This document shows positions 18,432 through 27,860 of a stretch of DNA of 43,922 nt, one piece after another. The translations under genes were made by a program, and so were the position numbers. Positions within the stretch are counted from its first letter, which is position 1; each line of letters starts with the position of its first letter. The DNA comes from Actinomycetota bacterium (GTDB lineage Bacteria; Actinomycetota; Actinomycetes; S36-B12), in contig WLLZ01000003.1 in the NCBI GenBank assembly GCA_009700485.1, positions 1 to 43,922 of the forward strand, given 5' to 3'. The notes below the pieces were generated by a model, which was not told the DNA's origin, did no database searches, and saw only the letters and a list, made by a program, of their open reading frames with translations.

Positions 18432-20246
18432 ATGAGCGAGGTCACGGATTCCAACACCACCAAAGGTGACCGCACATATCTTGTTACAAGTGCGCTTGAG
18501 CGTACTTGGCCATCGGACAGACATATCGTCTTCCTGGGCCAATGGTGCCTTCGATATTCGCGGCGCGAAGTCTGGTCAGGGCTAGACTACTCGGTCGCCC
18601 CTTACCACTGGGATGATCGAGCGCAAATACCGAAAGATCTTGAATACATCAATGACATCTATGAGGCCCTGCTCCCGGAATTGGCTCGGGTGTTAAACGA
18701 GATTCATGGAGTGAGCTACTCGGTGCGGTATTGGCGCATCGTCGTGGGTTCTTGGCTCTATTACTTCTCCCAGGTGGTCATGGATAGATGGAGAGTTCTA
18801 CAGTGCGCAAGTGAGTCTTATTCGAGGCCCACGCTTCTTAGGGTTACTCCGGATGACACACCTCTAGCCTCGCCTAACTCAGCGGCCTTTCTGCGTGCGA
18901 CTGAAAGCGACGAGTGGAATGAACGCTTGTGCGCGGACATTGCTGATCAGTGGACAAATATAGAAGTAACTAAGACCCAACAATGTCAAGTTATCAACCG
19001 CCCATTCAGGCTAAAAAGCGAGCAGGCAGGAAACGTCAGATCATCCATCCTGCGGATTCTGTACTCCATGGTTGTTAAGCCTCTGGATTGGTTAGCCCAA
19101 CGACGTATCTTCTATGGTGAGGGAGTTTCACTACATTCGGATTATCTAAGCCGGCCAAATAGGTTCGCACTTTCCGTTCTTATGCGCCAGGTTCCCTCGA
19201 TGAGTTTGCCTATCCAACTTCCACAGACTGACGCCCGAACTGCCTCGCGAGCATGGGGGCTGACGACGGCCGACGGCGATGCGTTCAAAAACGCGCTTGC
19301 GGTACTGATCCCGCAATACTTACCAACGTGCTTTCTCGAAGGATTTGAACAGGCGCAGGCTCTCGCAGCTCATTCAGGGTGGATACGCAACCCCCGTGTT
19401 GTCATGACCGCCAATGCTTTCGACAGCGATGATAGATGGAAGCTGTGGGCGGCAGAACAGGTCGACAAGGGAGCGAAGTTGGTCATTGCTCAGCATGGTG
19501 GAGGGTATGGCTCACAACAGTGGTCGGCAATGCAGAACTACGAAATGAGCATCAGCGATCGCTATCTCACATGGGGATGGAGCGACCCCCAAGAGGCTAA
19601 GGCATATCCAGCACCAGCTACGAAACTAGTAGGAATGCGCGTTAGGCGCCCAAGACGAACCGGAAAGTGCGTTCAAGTTACTGCTTCTCTGCCGAGGCAG
19701 AGCTATTGGATGTTCGGCGCCCCCATCGGGCCGCAGGTTCACGACTACATCGACGACCAGTTTCGTTTCGCTGCCGCGCTGAACGTCAATGTGCGGGAGG
19801 ACCTCTTGGTGCGTCTTTACCATCGTGACTACGGTTGGGACCTACAGCAACGATGGCAGGACCGTGAACCAACTATTGCTACTGACCCTGGTCGCCAACG
19901 ACTGGATCGCATTCTGCGCGAGGCTCGGCTCTATGTCGCAACCTACAACGCGACAACTTTTCTTGAGTCCTTCACCCAAGGAATTCCTACTGTGATCTTC
20001 TGGGACCCGGAGTTTTGGGAACTTTCGATTGAAGCCAAACCATACTTTGACGTCTTACGGCAGGCCGGTATTCTTTTCGACGATCCCGTTAGTTGTGCAG
20101 CGATGGTGAATTCAATATGGGATGACGTGCCTGCTTGGTGGGAGTCCCCTGACGTCCAGTCCGCCGTTATATCCTTTTCTGAGCGATTCGCGCACGTGGG
20201 AGCGCGCCCATTAGGTCGGCTAAAGAGTGCACTTATCGATTGGTGA
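18432..20246 (+). CDS. LIC12162-like surface-glycan transferase family protein
   Basis: 'TYLVTSALERTWPSDRHIVFLGQWCLRYSRREVW' N-terminus and 'LYVATYNATTFLESFTQGIPTVIFWDPEFWEL' recall that family; start placed at ATG 18432 with TAAGAT 7 nt upstream. Confidence 0.75.
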   Translation: MSEVTDSNTTKGDRTYLVTSALERTWPSDRHIVFLGQWCLRYSRREVWSGLDYSVAPYHWDDRAQIPKDLEYINDIYEALLPELARVLNEIHGVSYSVRYWRIVVGSWLYYFSQVVMDRWRVLQCASESYSRPTLLRVTPDDTPLASPNSAAFLRATESDEWNERLCADIADQWTNIEVTKTQQCQVINRPFRLKSEQAGNVRSSILRILYSMVVKPLDWLAQRRIFYGEGVSLHSDYLSRPNRFALSVLMRQVPSMSLPIQLPQTDARTASRAWGLTTADGDAFKNALAVLIPQYLPTCFLEGFEQAQALAAHSGWIRNPRVVMTANAFDSDDRWKLWAAEQVDKGAKLVIAQHGGGYGSQQWSAMQNYEMSISDRYLTWGWSDPQEAKAYPAPATKLVGMRVRRPRRTGKCVQVTASLPRQSYWMFGAPIGPQVHDYIDDQFRFAAALNVNVREDLLVRLYHRDYGWDLQQRWQDREPTIATDPGRQRLDRILREARLYVATYNATTFLESFTQGIPTVIFWDPEFWELSIEAKPYFDVLRQAGILFDDPVSCAAMVNSIWDDVPAWWESPDVQSAVISFSERFAHVGARPLGRLKSALIDW

Positions 20247-20347
20247 GGCAGAATCTAAACAATTGAACCTGGATTGAAATTACATTTCCCTCCGCAAAGA
20301 GCGCCCAGTTAGCGACGCCCTTAGTAATCCTAGATTAAAAACAGCCT

Positions 20348-20367
20348 CGGGTTAACACACAAACCCG
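20348..20367. terminator. candidate weak terminator/hairpin between convergent genes
   Basis: CGGGTT-aacacaca-AACCCG stem followed by gtcgctttatt, in the ~350-nt convergent intergenic region. Confidence 0.3.
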
Positions 20368-20600
20368 GTCGCTTTATTCAATCGTAGAACTTCAATGCGT
20401 GGCATTTCGTGCCGGCTTACCAAATTATGGACTGGAAGTTTCACTCGGCGGGAAAGACCTTTCCTTGGATACATTTACGGGCTCCTGAATTGTCACTACC
20501 TAGGGCGCCAAGGTTTCGCTAAGCCCACATCAAATACTCACCTATGTCCCTAATCAACGTTACTACGCCCTCTAAATGAACTGTCTCTAAATAGGGACCT

Positions 20601-21575
20601 TCACGGAAAAACAACGGGCGAGGTTGAACTTGTTGACTTTCGAGCAACGACCAAAACATAACGTCCGGCGTCAGGCACATGGGTATTTAATGACATTTCA
20701 ATCTCCATCAGAATTTTTCTCTCATGGTCCTGGAGAATTCCTGGCCGAGAAATTAATGCGTGCGGGTCTCCGGGTATACCCGAACATGACCCAACTGCGG
20801 ACACTGATAGTACTTCAAGACCTGATGCTTGCATCACGTTTCTGAGTTCATCTGCATGAATCCAAGAGAACTGGATTTCTCGACCGGGTGACAATGGCCC
20901 CGAAGATGAATTCATCACCCTCCTTGCATCTGCAAATCGATTGTCCTTTAGCAGGAGCAGAACGTTGTAGTAGGTGGTTCGAAAGGAGCCGATGAAGAGC
21001 CCCTTATCTTTGAGCACTTCAACGAGCCGAGCGAACTCATTAATCCAGTTCGGGTGATAGAAAGCGACCTCTGTCATTACTGCTATATCAACGCTCCTTG
21101 ATTGCGTTCTTTTGAGTTCCTCTCCGATCTCACTGCACGTGAATACCACGTTGTCGATTCCTTCGGAAGCAGCAGCGCTGCGCGCAGTCATCAAGGCCGC
21201 CTCCGAGATGTCAATTCCGGTAACGTCTGCTTGCCGATATCGGCTGGCGAAGCGCATCGACATCCTGCCCTGTCCGCACCCTAGGTCCAGTATCGATTTG
21301 ATCGAATCCTTAACCGGCAGCATTGGCAGTATTTGCGCCCAGTACTGCTCGGCGTAATAATCCTCGCTCTCAGATGTCAACATGTTGTAATTGGTTGAGT
21401 GAATAATGGTCTGTTTTTGATCCGCATGAGAAGAGGAAAAAGGACCGCCCGAATCCAGGGCGGCGATGGCTCGCAATTCAATTGACTCAGCAGACCTTCG
21501 CGCTTTACTTGCCAAGCGCCTAAGAACGCTTTGAAAAAACCGCGTGGAGTCATTCGTTAGGGTTCGCATGTTCAC
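20601..21575 (-). CDS. class I SAM-dependent methyltransferase
   Basis: 'SILDLGCGQGRMSMRFASRYRQADVTGIDISEAAL', 'VDIAVMTEVAFYHPNWI'. Confidence 0.85.
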   Translation of the reverse strand: MNMRTLTNDSTRFFQSVLRRLASKARRSAESIELRAIAALDSGGPFSSSHADQKQTIIHSTNYNMLTSESEDYYAEQYWAQILPMLPVKDSIKSILDLGCGQGRMSMRFASRYRQADVTGIDISEAALMTARSAAASEGIDNVVFTCSEIGEELKRTQSRSVDIAVMTEVAFYHPNWINEFARLVEVLKDKGLFIGSFRTTYYNVLLLLKDNRFADARRVMNSSSGPLSPGREIQFSWIHADELRNVMQASGLEVLSVSAVGSCSGIPGDPHALISRPGILQDHERKILMEIEMSLNTHVPDAGRYVLVVARKSTSSTSPVVFP

Positions 21576-21608
21576 GCGCGGCCCGGACGATCTCGAGTAA
21601 AAATCCGT

Positions 21609-22208
21609 CTATCCATAGGCATTGTGCTCGCCATCGCGCCTCCAGTCATAGTCCCTCCTAGGCGTTTTCCATTCGCTGCCATACGTGTATTCAAGTATGA
21701 CCGCAGGCGTTCTCGGCACGGACATTGACTTCCCATAAAACGTTGCATCGCCGAGTGGGAACAACGCTGTAGTCGGTTGTGCGTAGCCTTCTAGCGTCCA
21801 TAGACATTGGATACTGGAGATAGGAAGGCGCATCCGACTGCAAATGGCAACTATGTAGCGTATCCAACCTGAGTTCTTGGGGACTTTCCAGAGGGTCACC
21901 ATCTCATCACCTTGGGGAGCGAAGAAGTTGAGATCAACTTTCGTCCCCATGAATATGAAGGTCAGGTAGTCACTTCCAGAGCCGTCGTCCTGAACAATCA
22001 TCCCGCGTGACTCGAATGCGCGGCGAATTGCACCCCTATCCTCAAGATGACCGAGCCCGAAGTCGAGATCCACATCCCAAGGGATCAGTTCACCGTCACG
22101 AACCAGACCAAGTAGTGTCCCGTTGCATAGCCAATAGTCCAGCCCCAATTCGTCAAGTATCTCCACGGTCGTTACAAGGGCAGTAACCCGCGCATCCTTA
22201 GTCGTCAC
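21609..22208 (-). CDS. LicD-like / nucleotidyltransferase-fold protein
   Basis: 'ILDELGLDYWLCNGTLLGLVRDGELIPWDVDLDFGLG' matches the LicD/fukutin-type pattern (G-T-LLG..R....I.WD.D.D). Confidence 0.75.
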   Translation of the reverse strand: MTTKDARVTALVTTVEILDELGLDYWLCNGTLLGLVRDGELIPWDVDLDFGLGHLEDRGAIRRAFESRGMIVQDDGSGSDYLTFIFMGTKVDLNFFAPQGDEMVTLWKVPKNSGWIRYIVAICSRMRLPISSIQCLWTLEGYAQPTTALFPLGDATFYGKSMSVPRTPAVILEYTYGSEWKTPRRDYDWRRDGEHNAYG

Positions 22209-22214
22209 AATAAG

Positions 22215-22850
22215 TTACGACTTTCCGGAGAAGACGACTCGCATCACTATGGGATCTTCACTCCCGTATGGTGCGAAGCCACGTTCAACCTCAAAAGAGT
22301 TGACGGTAAATCGCCTGTCGACCTTCTCTTTGAACTCATCCGGGACGATAAAGCGCCGGTAGTGATCTGTCATGTAAGTGTTTCGTTCAATCAATTCACC
22401 TTGCTCGTAAAGTTCATCAAAGATGGTCCGCGCCTCAATGCAGACCAATATTGGGCCTAAATCGTATTCTGCAAGGTGATCCAGCAAGGCGTTCTCGGCT
22501 ACCTCAGAATCTGCATGTAGCGAAAATCTACTGTAGACAACAAGTCTGCTCGCCTCCAAAGTGGCGAAATTGACTTTCGAAAAGTCTCCTACCGTAAGGG
22601 AATAGCGCTGAGTCGCAATCCGTGCTCCCAAGAAGCGCTCGCCTGCACTCTGTATCGCATTGGCGGATAGGTCGACACCTGTATAGAAATCGGCGCGGCG
22701 CACAAGTGCGAGACCATCACGTCCATTGCCGCACCCGAGTTCGACCACCGAATCAGTTGGAAGGAGTAGATCAGCCGCTACTTTCGTACAGAACGGAGAC
22801 GGAGAATCCTCATTGAAATCAGCGTAGTGGTGGTCCCAGAAGGCAGTCAT
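22215..22850 (-). CDS. class I SAM-dependent methyltransferase
   Basis: 'SVVELGCGNGRDGLALVRRADFYTGVDLSANAIQSA'. Confidence 0.85.
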   Translation of the reverse strand: MTAFWDHHYADFNEDSPSPFCTKVAADLLLPTDSVVELGCGNGRDGLALVRRADFYTGVDLSANAIQSAGERFLGARIATQRYSLTVGDFSKVNFATLEASRLVVYSRFSLHADSEVAENALLDHLAEYDLGPILVCIEARTIFDELYEQGELIERNTYMTDHYRRFIVPDEFKEKVDRRFTVNSFEVERGFAPYGSEDPIVMRVVFSGKS

Positions 22851-22940
22851 GTCCCGTTTCCTCTAGTTCCTAGGCGTTGATTTCCTGAATGTTCGCTACA
22901 GCAGGAAACTGCACAACTTCCACGTTAATAGTCAACCGAC

Positions 22941-22964
22941 CCCGATAACTTGTACCTTATCGGG
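22941..22964. promoter_or_regulatory. perfect 8-bp inverted repeat CCCGATAA-CTTGTACC-TTATCGGG in divergent intergenic region
   Basis: Read directly; lies between the 22850(-) and 23022(+) gene starts. Confidence 0.5.
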
Positions 22965-23009
22965 CCCGCAAAAGTTGTTCGCCACCAGTACTTTCTGTCA
23001 GACACAGGG

Positions 23010-23015
23010 TAGTCT
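23010..23015 (+). promoter_or_regulatory. candidate -10 TAGTCT of a leaderless transcript starting at ATG 23022
   Basis: TAGTCT-N6-ATG, no Shine-Dalgarno. Confidence 0.4.
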
Positions 23016-23021
23016 CCTGCA

Positions 23022-24176
23022 ATGGAATATCGCAGTTCGCCGATACGTGTCTCTGGGTCAGATGTTGGACAATCTGAGTTATCGGCGATCGCCAGCGTCT
23101 TTGAACGTGGCTATTTGGGCATGGGGGCCGACGTCCAGGAATTTGAGGGGCTGCTAGCAGGCTATTTCGGTCGCCCCGTCGCCTGCGTGGCGACCGGCAC
23201 GGCGGCCCTACAACTGGCGGTTCAGTGCTGCGGTATTGGGCCGGGGGATGAGGTGCTAGTACCCTCCTTGACGTACGTGGCGGCCTTCCAGGCTATTTCG
23301 GCCACGGGGGCCACCCCTGTTCCCGTTGACGTCCTCCAGGATTCGCTGACGATCGACCCCGACGATGCTTGTCGGCGACTCTCTGCCCGCACCAAGGCTG
23401 TGATGCCGGTGTATTACGGGGGTGGAATTCGCGAACTGGATCGGGTCTATTCGTTGGCTGAAGAACACGGTCTGCGGGTGATCGAGGATGCGGCTCATGC
23501 TTTTGGCACGGTCTTCGGCGGCAAGCGGGTCGGGTCTACGGGTGATGTTGCCTGCTTCAGTTTCGACCCCATCAAGAACCTGACTTCCGGCGAGGGCGGC
23601 TGCGTCGTTTCAGACGATGCGGAGTTCATGGAGCGGGTGCGGGATGCCCGGTTGCTAGGGGTCAAGGGGGACTCGAAAGCTCGGAATAGTGAGCGCCGCC
23701 TGTATGAGTTCGAGGTGGATTCGCAGGGCTGGCGCTACCACATGAGCAATATCAATGCTGCGATTGGTAAGGCTCAGTTCGAGGTGTTCCCTATGCGCGC
23801 TGCAATGCGTCAGCAACTCGCCCAGAAGTACAACGAGATCTTAGGATCGTCCTCGAGTATCCAGATCCTTCCTTACTCGTATGACGATGTAGTACCACAC
23901 ATCTATGTGGTTCGTTTCGCGTCTTCAGCGGTGCGCGACCAAGTGAAAGCTCGACTGCTCAGCGAGTTGAACGTCGAAACTGCTCTCCATTGGTATCCCA
24001 ATCACTACTTGGCTCGGTACCGTTTGCCCGCCGAGGCTCTACCCGTTACCGAGGATGCGTTTAGTCGGATGCTCACACTACCTCTGCATACCAAACTCTC
24101 GGTAGAGCAAGTCACCCAGATCGCGCAATTCGTGAGTGTGGCTGCTGAGTCTCAGGAAGTCCCATTGGATGACTGA
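23022..24176 (+). CDS. DegT/DnrJ/EryC1/StrS family sugar aminotransferase
   Basis: 'ATGTAALQLAVQCCGIGPGDEVLVPSLTYVAAFQAI', 'VIEDAAHAFGT', 'CFSFDPIKNLTSGEGGCVV' (PLP Lys). Confidence 0.93.
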   Translation: MEYRSSPIRVSGSDVGQSELSAIASVFERGYLGMGADVQEFEGLLAGYFGRPVACVATGTAALQLAVQCCGIGPGDEVLVPSLTYVAAFQAISATGATPVPVDVLQDSLTIDPDDACRRLSARTKAVMPVYYGGGIRELDRVYSLAEEHGLRVIEDAAHAFGTVFGGKRVGSTGDVACFSFDPIKNLTSGEGGCVVSDDAEFMERVRDARLLGVKGDSKARNSERRLYEFEVDSQGWRYHMSNINAAIGKAQFEVFPMRAAMRQQLAQKYNEILGSSSSIQILPYSYDDVVPHIYVVRFASSAVRDQVKARLLSELNVETALHWYPNHYLARYRLPAEALPVTEDAFSRMLTLPLHTKLSVEQVTQIAQFVSVAAESQEVPLDD

Positions 24177-25101
24177 CTCGCAGGACTCGCCCCTCGTCTC
24201 AGTGATCATGAACGCACATAATTCCGAGGAGTTCCTTGCTGAGGCGCTCGCGAGCGTACTAGCACAGTCGTACACGAACTGGGAAGTTATCCTTTGGGAC
24301 AATGCATCAACGGATGGAAGCCGAGCCGTCGCTGAGTCCCTTGAAGATGGCCGTATTCATTACTTCCAGGTGCCTGGCAAAGTCTCGCTCTACCAGTCTC
24401 GCGTGAACGCGCTCGCTAGGGCATCCGGACCACTTATCGCGTTCCTTGACTGCGACGACACTTGGCATCCTGACAAATTGAGCAGGCAAGTGCCCGAGTT
24501 CTCTGATCCATCGGTCGTCGCAAGTTGCACCCACTATCACGTCTTCTACTCTCAGCCCGATCCAGCACAAGCGATGCGTGTAACTCGGACATACCGCCCA
24601 AGTCATGTTGAGTTGATCGATGTGCTCTCTGACTACCGCGTGGGAATGCTAACTCTGATGATCCGGCGAGATGCGTGCAAGCGGTTTCTCCCTGAGACAC
24701 CCCCAGACTTCAGCATCATCGAAGATCTAGACATAGTTGCACGAGTGCTGCAAGGAGGATCTCTAGCAGCCGTCAGCGAAGCCCTTGCAACCTACCGCAT
24801 GCACGACAATAACTTCAGCAGGGACGTTGGACTCTTAGTCGAGGAACGCGACGCGTGGCTGGAAGCCTTCAACGAGTGGTGTCCTCCGGACATCAGCCGA
24901 GAGAGAGTCCGTCGCGCCTTCCAATCCGCTACCTACCAAATACTCGCTAGACAGTCCTTGATCGAAGGAAGCCGCTCAAAAACTCTGCGAAACGCCCGGC
25001 AAATGATCATGGGAATCGACAAGGTGAAGTATCTGGTTGTTGGCGCACTCACGCCTCGCGGAGTCTGGCCCGCACTGTTGGCAAGGTTCTCCGCTCCATA
25101 A
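24169..25101 (+). CDS. glycosyltransferase family 2
   Basis: 'PLVSVIMNAHNSEEFLAEALASVLAQSYTNWEVILWDNASTDGS', 'AFLDCDDTWHPDKL'; start ATG 24169 overlaps upstream stop. Confidence 0.92.
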   Translation: MTDSQDSPLVSVIMNAHNSEEFLAEALASVLAQSYTNWEVILWDNASTDGSRAVAESLEDGRIHYFQVPGKVSLYQSRVNALARASGPLIAFLDCDDTWHPDKLSRQVPEFSDPSVVASCTHYHVFYSQPDPAQAMRVTRTYRPSHVELIDVLSDYRVGMLTLMIRRDACKRFLPETPPDFSIIEDLDIVARVLQGGSLAAVSEALATYRMHDNNFSRDVGLLVEERDAWLEAFNEWCPPDISRERVRRAFQSATYQILARQSLIEGSRSKTLRNARQMIMGIDKVKYLVVGALTPRGVWPALLARFSAP

Positions 25102-25202
25102 CGTCACTTCCCCGGAGCGCAGATAGGCCCACTGTTTTGACGCGCCTACAATCGTGCGAATCCCACCCGGGTGTCCCACTCAAGCTGAGAGGTGACCGGA
25201 CC

Positions 25203-26591
25203 ATGAAACGATCAGCCCCGCATGCGGCACGTAACCTACCAGCACTAGGACTCGGGCTCGCGATCTTCATCATCGTCCTCATCGCCACCCTTCATTCACA
25301 CCCCTACTTCGGGAATATGGATGACGGCCGCCTATTGAGCCTGGCCCAATCAGGGGGCCCTCTTCACTTTGCCAACTACCTGGCCGGCGGCACCGAGACT
25401 GGGTTCATTCGCGCTACCTCGATGGTTATCGTCTGGCCCACGTACTGGCTGGGCACCGTTGCAGGCCCTGTTTGGTTCTACCTTGCCAATACGGCTCTGG
25501 TTTTCGCCTGCCTCATAGTTTTCGGCTCAGCCATGGGCCGGCTTCTGGGCTGGAAGTCGGCGTGGCTGGGCGTCGTATTCCTGTCAGCGGCGCTGCTGTG
25601 GCCGTACACGGCGGAACTCTTCTTCTACCCGAGTCTCTCCGAGAAGGGGATCATACTCGGAGCAGCACTGATGTTCTGGTGGATTGCCGAGGCGCCTCGA
25701 TTCACGTCACAGATCGCCTACTGGGTCAGCCTTGTGGCAGTGAGTCTCTTCGCATTCGCGACGAAGACTCAGATCCTCATCTTCGTCCCAGGGTTCCTTT
25801 ACGCGCTGTGGGCGTGCCGCTCCACTGCTGGCGGACAACTCAGTAAGGTTCGCGCCATTGTGGTGAGCGGGTACCTGCTCTTGCTGTCGGCTCTGTTGCT
25901 CATGCTCGCTCTCCGAGGCTCCTACACGAAGGCAACCCAAGGGTCCTTCGACATGTCATTCCTGAGTGACCGACGGTTCCAGTTTCTCGCTGTGCTGACC
26001 ATTCTCTACGTGCTTGCGCTAGTTACCCGAGTTATCCTTCGGAGGAATCAGCCTCCCGATTGGGTGCCCGCCGTCATGCTCATCAGCATGTGCGGGACAT
26101 TCGTGATCTGGGATATCAGGAACTACTTCCTAGCCATTGCGAGTGTCATGGTGGGCTGCGCGGCTGCAGCGGTCGCGAGTTGGATGCGCTCATCATGGCA
26201 GCAGGTAGGTTTGGCTGTGGTCCTTGTCATTTCGGCGTCAGCATGGTTGCTCTTCAGGCTTCCCGCTGTGTATGGGAGCCTGGCATCTGTCGGAGACTTC
26301 CTCGCCTCCCCGATCGTTAAGCAACTTGACGCGGAGCGTGCGACCGTCTACGTCTCATGCATGGAGGCACCTGATCACTACAACCGATATGCGGCCAACC
26401 TAGGGCTGTCCGGGCTCACCTTCGCTTTCCTTGCCAACCGGCCTTCCGTTGTCCCCTCTGATCAGCCTCTTGGAAATGAGTACATCTTTGGCGACGCGCG
26501 GCTATGCCCATGGTCGCCCGACTCTGCAGACTGGGCGACGGTCTGGACAACCGGGGACGCCAAAGCCTTTCAACTCTTCGCTAGCCGATAG
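25203..26591 (+). CDS. multi-spanning membrane protein, possible GT-C-type glycosyltransferase
   Basis: Many hydrophobic helices; 'FGNMDDGRLLSLA' acidic residues after first TM; SD gagagg before ATG 25203. Confidence 0.65.
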   Translation: MKRSAPHAARNLPALGLGLAIFIIVLIATLHSHPYFGNMDDGRLLSLAQSGGPLHFANYLAGGTETGFIRATSMVIVWPTYWLGTVAGPVWFYLANTALVFACLIVFGSAMGRLLGWKSAWLGVVFLSAALLWPYTAELFFYPSLSEKGIILGAALMFWWIAEAPRFTSQIAYWVSLVAVSLFAFATKTQILIFVPGFLYALWACRSTAGGQLSKVRAIVVSGYLLLLSALLLMLALRGSYTKATQGSFDMSFLSDRRFQFLAVLTILYVLALVTRVILRRNQPPDWVPAVMLISMCGTFVIWDIRNYFLAIASVMVGCAAAAVASWMRSSWQQVGLAVVLVISASAWLLFRLPAVYGSLASVGDFLASPIVKQLDAERATVYVSCMEAPDHYNRYAANLGLSGLTFAFLANRPSVVPSDQPLGNEYIFGDARLCPWSPDSADWATVWTTGDAKAFQLFASR

Positions 26592-26675
26592 CGTTAAATG
26601 TTCTATGGTTCGAGGTCACCCACATGCATCGGTCATAGTCCTCACCATTATCCGGCGAAGCGCCCCAATATTTCT

Positions 26676-27830
26676 CTAACTGCCAACACCCATGGCACGC
26701 GCATGCTTGTAGGCGGTTCCCATCTCCGACACCCATTTGTCTTTCGTTAAAAGCAACTTGTAAACCTCTCGGGCGTGCAGGCGCAGCCGCTGCCCGCCAT
26801 TGATAGTCGCCCCCAATCCACTAAGCAACTGGCTTGCAGATCCATCCTCGTAAATCGCGCCGACATCAAAATCTGTAATGAGGTCAGCGGCACCACTATC
26901 GGCCAAGGCCACCACCGGGATCCCCGCCTCCAACGCCTCGCGAACAACGAGCGGGTATGCGCCCTCCCAAACTCGGCCTGGGAAAACCAATGCCGTGTAG
27001 TTCGGGAGGTGCTCCATGATCCAAGCGCGTTGTCGGACTCCTAGGTTTCCGAGATTGTTCTTGCCTTGGTGCAGAGTTGGAGCCATTTCATTTGAACCGA
27101 CGACGTCAAGCTGCAGTTCGGTCGGCCAAAGCTGTAAGAGTTCAGCGAGGCCCTTCTCCGGAGTGTTTCGGCCGACAAAGATGAATCTGGGAATAGTTGG
27201 GGGCTCGGTGACTTGCGTGTGAATCTCCTCAACGAATCCGGGTATGAGATGAAGTCTGACCTCGGGGATTCCCTGCTGGATCATGAAGGAATGAACGCGA
27301 GCCGACTGGGTAATGATCGCGGCCGAAGCTTTGAGAAGCCTGTTCCCTTTTGCTCCGCCCGCTGTCGAAATTGCCGCAGGGAGCGAGGCGGCCCGAGAGC
27401 CCTGGTAGCAGCCGTGGACGAACGCCGCCTTACTGCCCGATGTGGGGCACTCCAAACAAATGTGACCGTCACGGTAGAGCAGACCATTCGCGCATGACGC
27501 GCGGAAGTTGTGGAGCGTCGTAACAATCGGGATTTGCAACTTGGTCAGCCAGCGCGTACCGAAATTGGGGAAGGTGTTGTGGACGTGGACAAGATCCGGA
27601 GCAAACTCACTGATTGCTCTCTGCGGGTGGCCAAAGTCAACACCTGTCGCCACGCTAATGGCGGAGCGCACCTTGTAGAGAGGGGCCTCGGACTCCTCAT
27701 CAGTGCTACGGAATACCTCGAGAATCTCTATACCCGCGTTTCTAAGGGCGCCTACCTGCTGAAGAACCGCGACATTCTCTCCGCTTGGCTGATCTGAGCG
27801 ATAGAAGCTGTGGACCACGGCTACACGCAT
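26676..27830 (-). CDS. glycosyltransferase family 4 (GT-B, group 1)
   Basis: 'DLVHVHNTFPNFG', 'FIFVGRNTPEKGLAELLQLW', 'YPLVVREALEAGIPVVALADSGAADLI'. Confidence 0.9.
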   Translation of the reverse strand: MRVAVVHSFYRSDQPSGENVAVLQQVGALRNAGIEILEVFRSTDEESEAPLYKVRSAISVATGVDFGHPQRAISEFAPDLVHVHNTFPNFGTRWLTKLQIPIVTTLHNFRASCANGLLYRDGHICLECPTSGSKAAFVHGCYQGSRAASLPAAISTAGGAKGNRLLKASAAIITQSARVHSFMIQQGIPEVRLHLIPGFVEEIHTQVTEPPTIPRFIFVGRNTPEKGLAELLQLWPTELQLDVVGSNEMAPTLHQGKNNLGNLGVRQRAWIMEHLPNYTALVFPGRVWEGAYPLVVREALEAGIPVVALADSGAADLITDFDVGAIYEDGSASQLLSGLGATINGGQRLRLHAREVYKLLLTKDKWVSEMGTAYKHARAMGVGS

Positions 27831-27860
27831 GCTTATACGTCCCATTCCCCGCGTGTCCGG

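Noticed and set aside
20247-20600. ~350-nt AT-richer convergent gap considered as pseudogene or mobile-element scar
   Set aside because: No transposase fragment, terminal repeats or homologous protein remnant recognisable by eye
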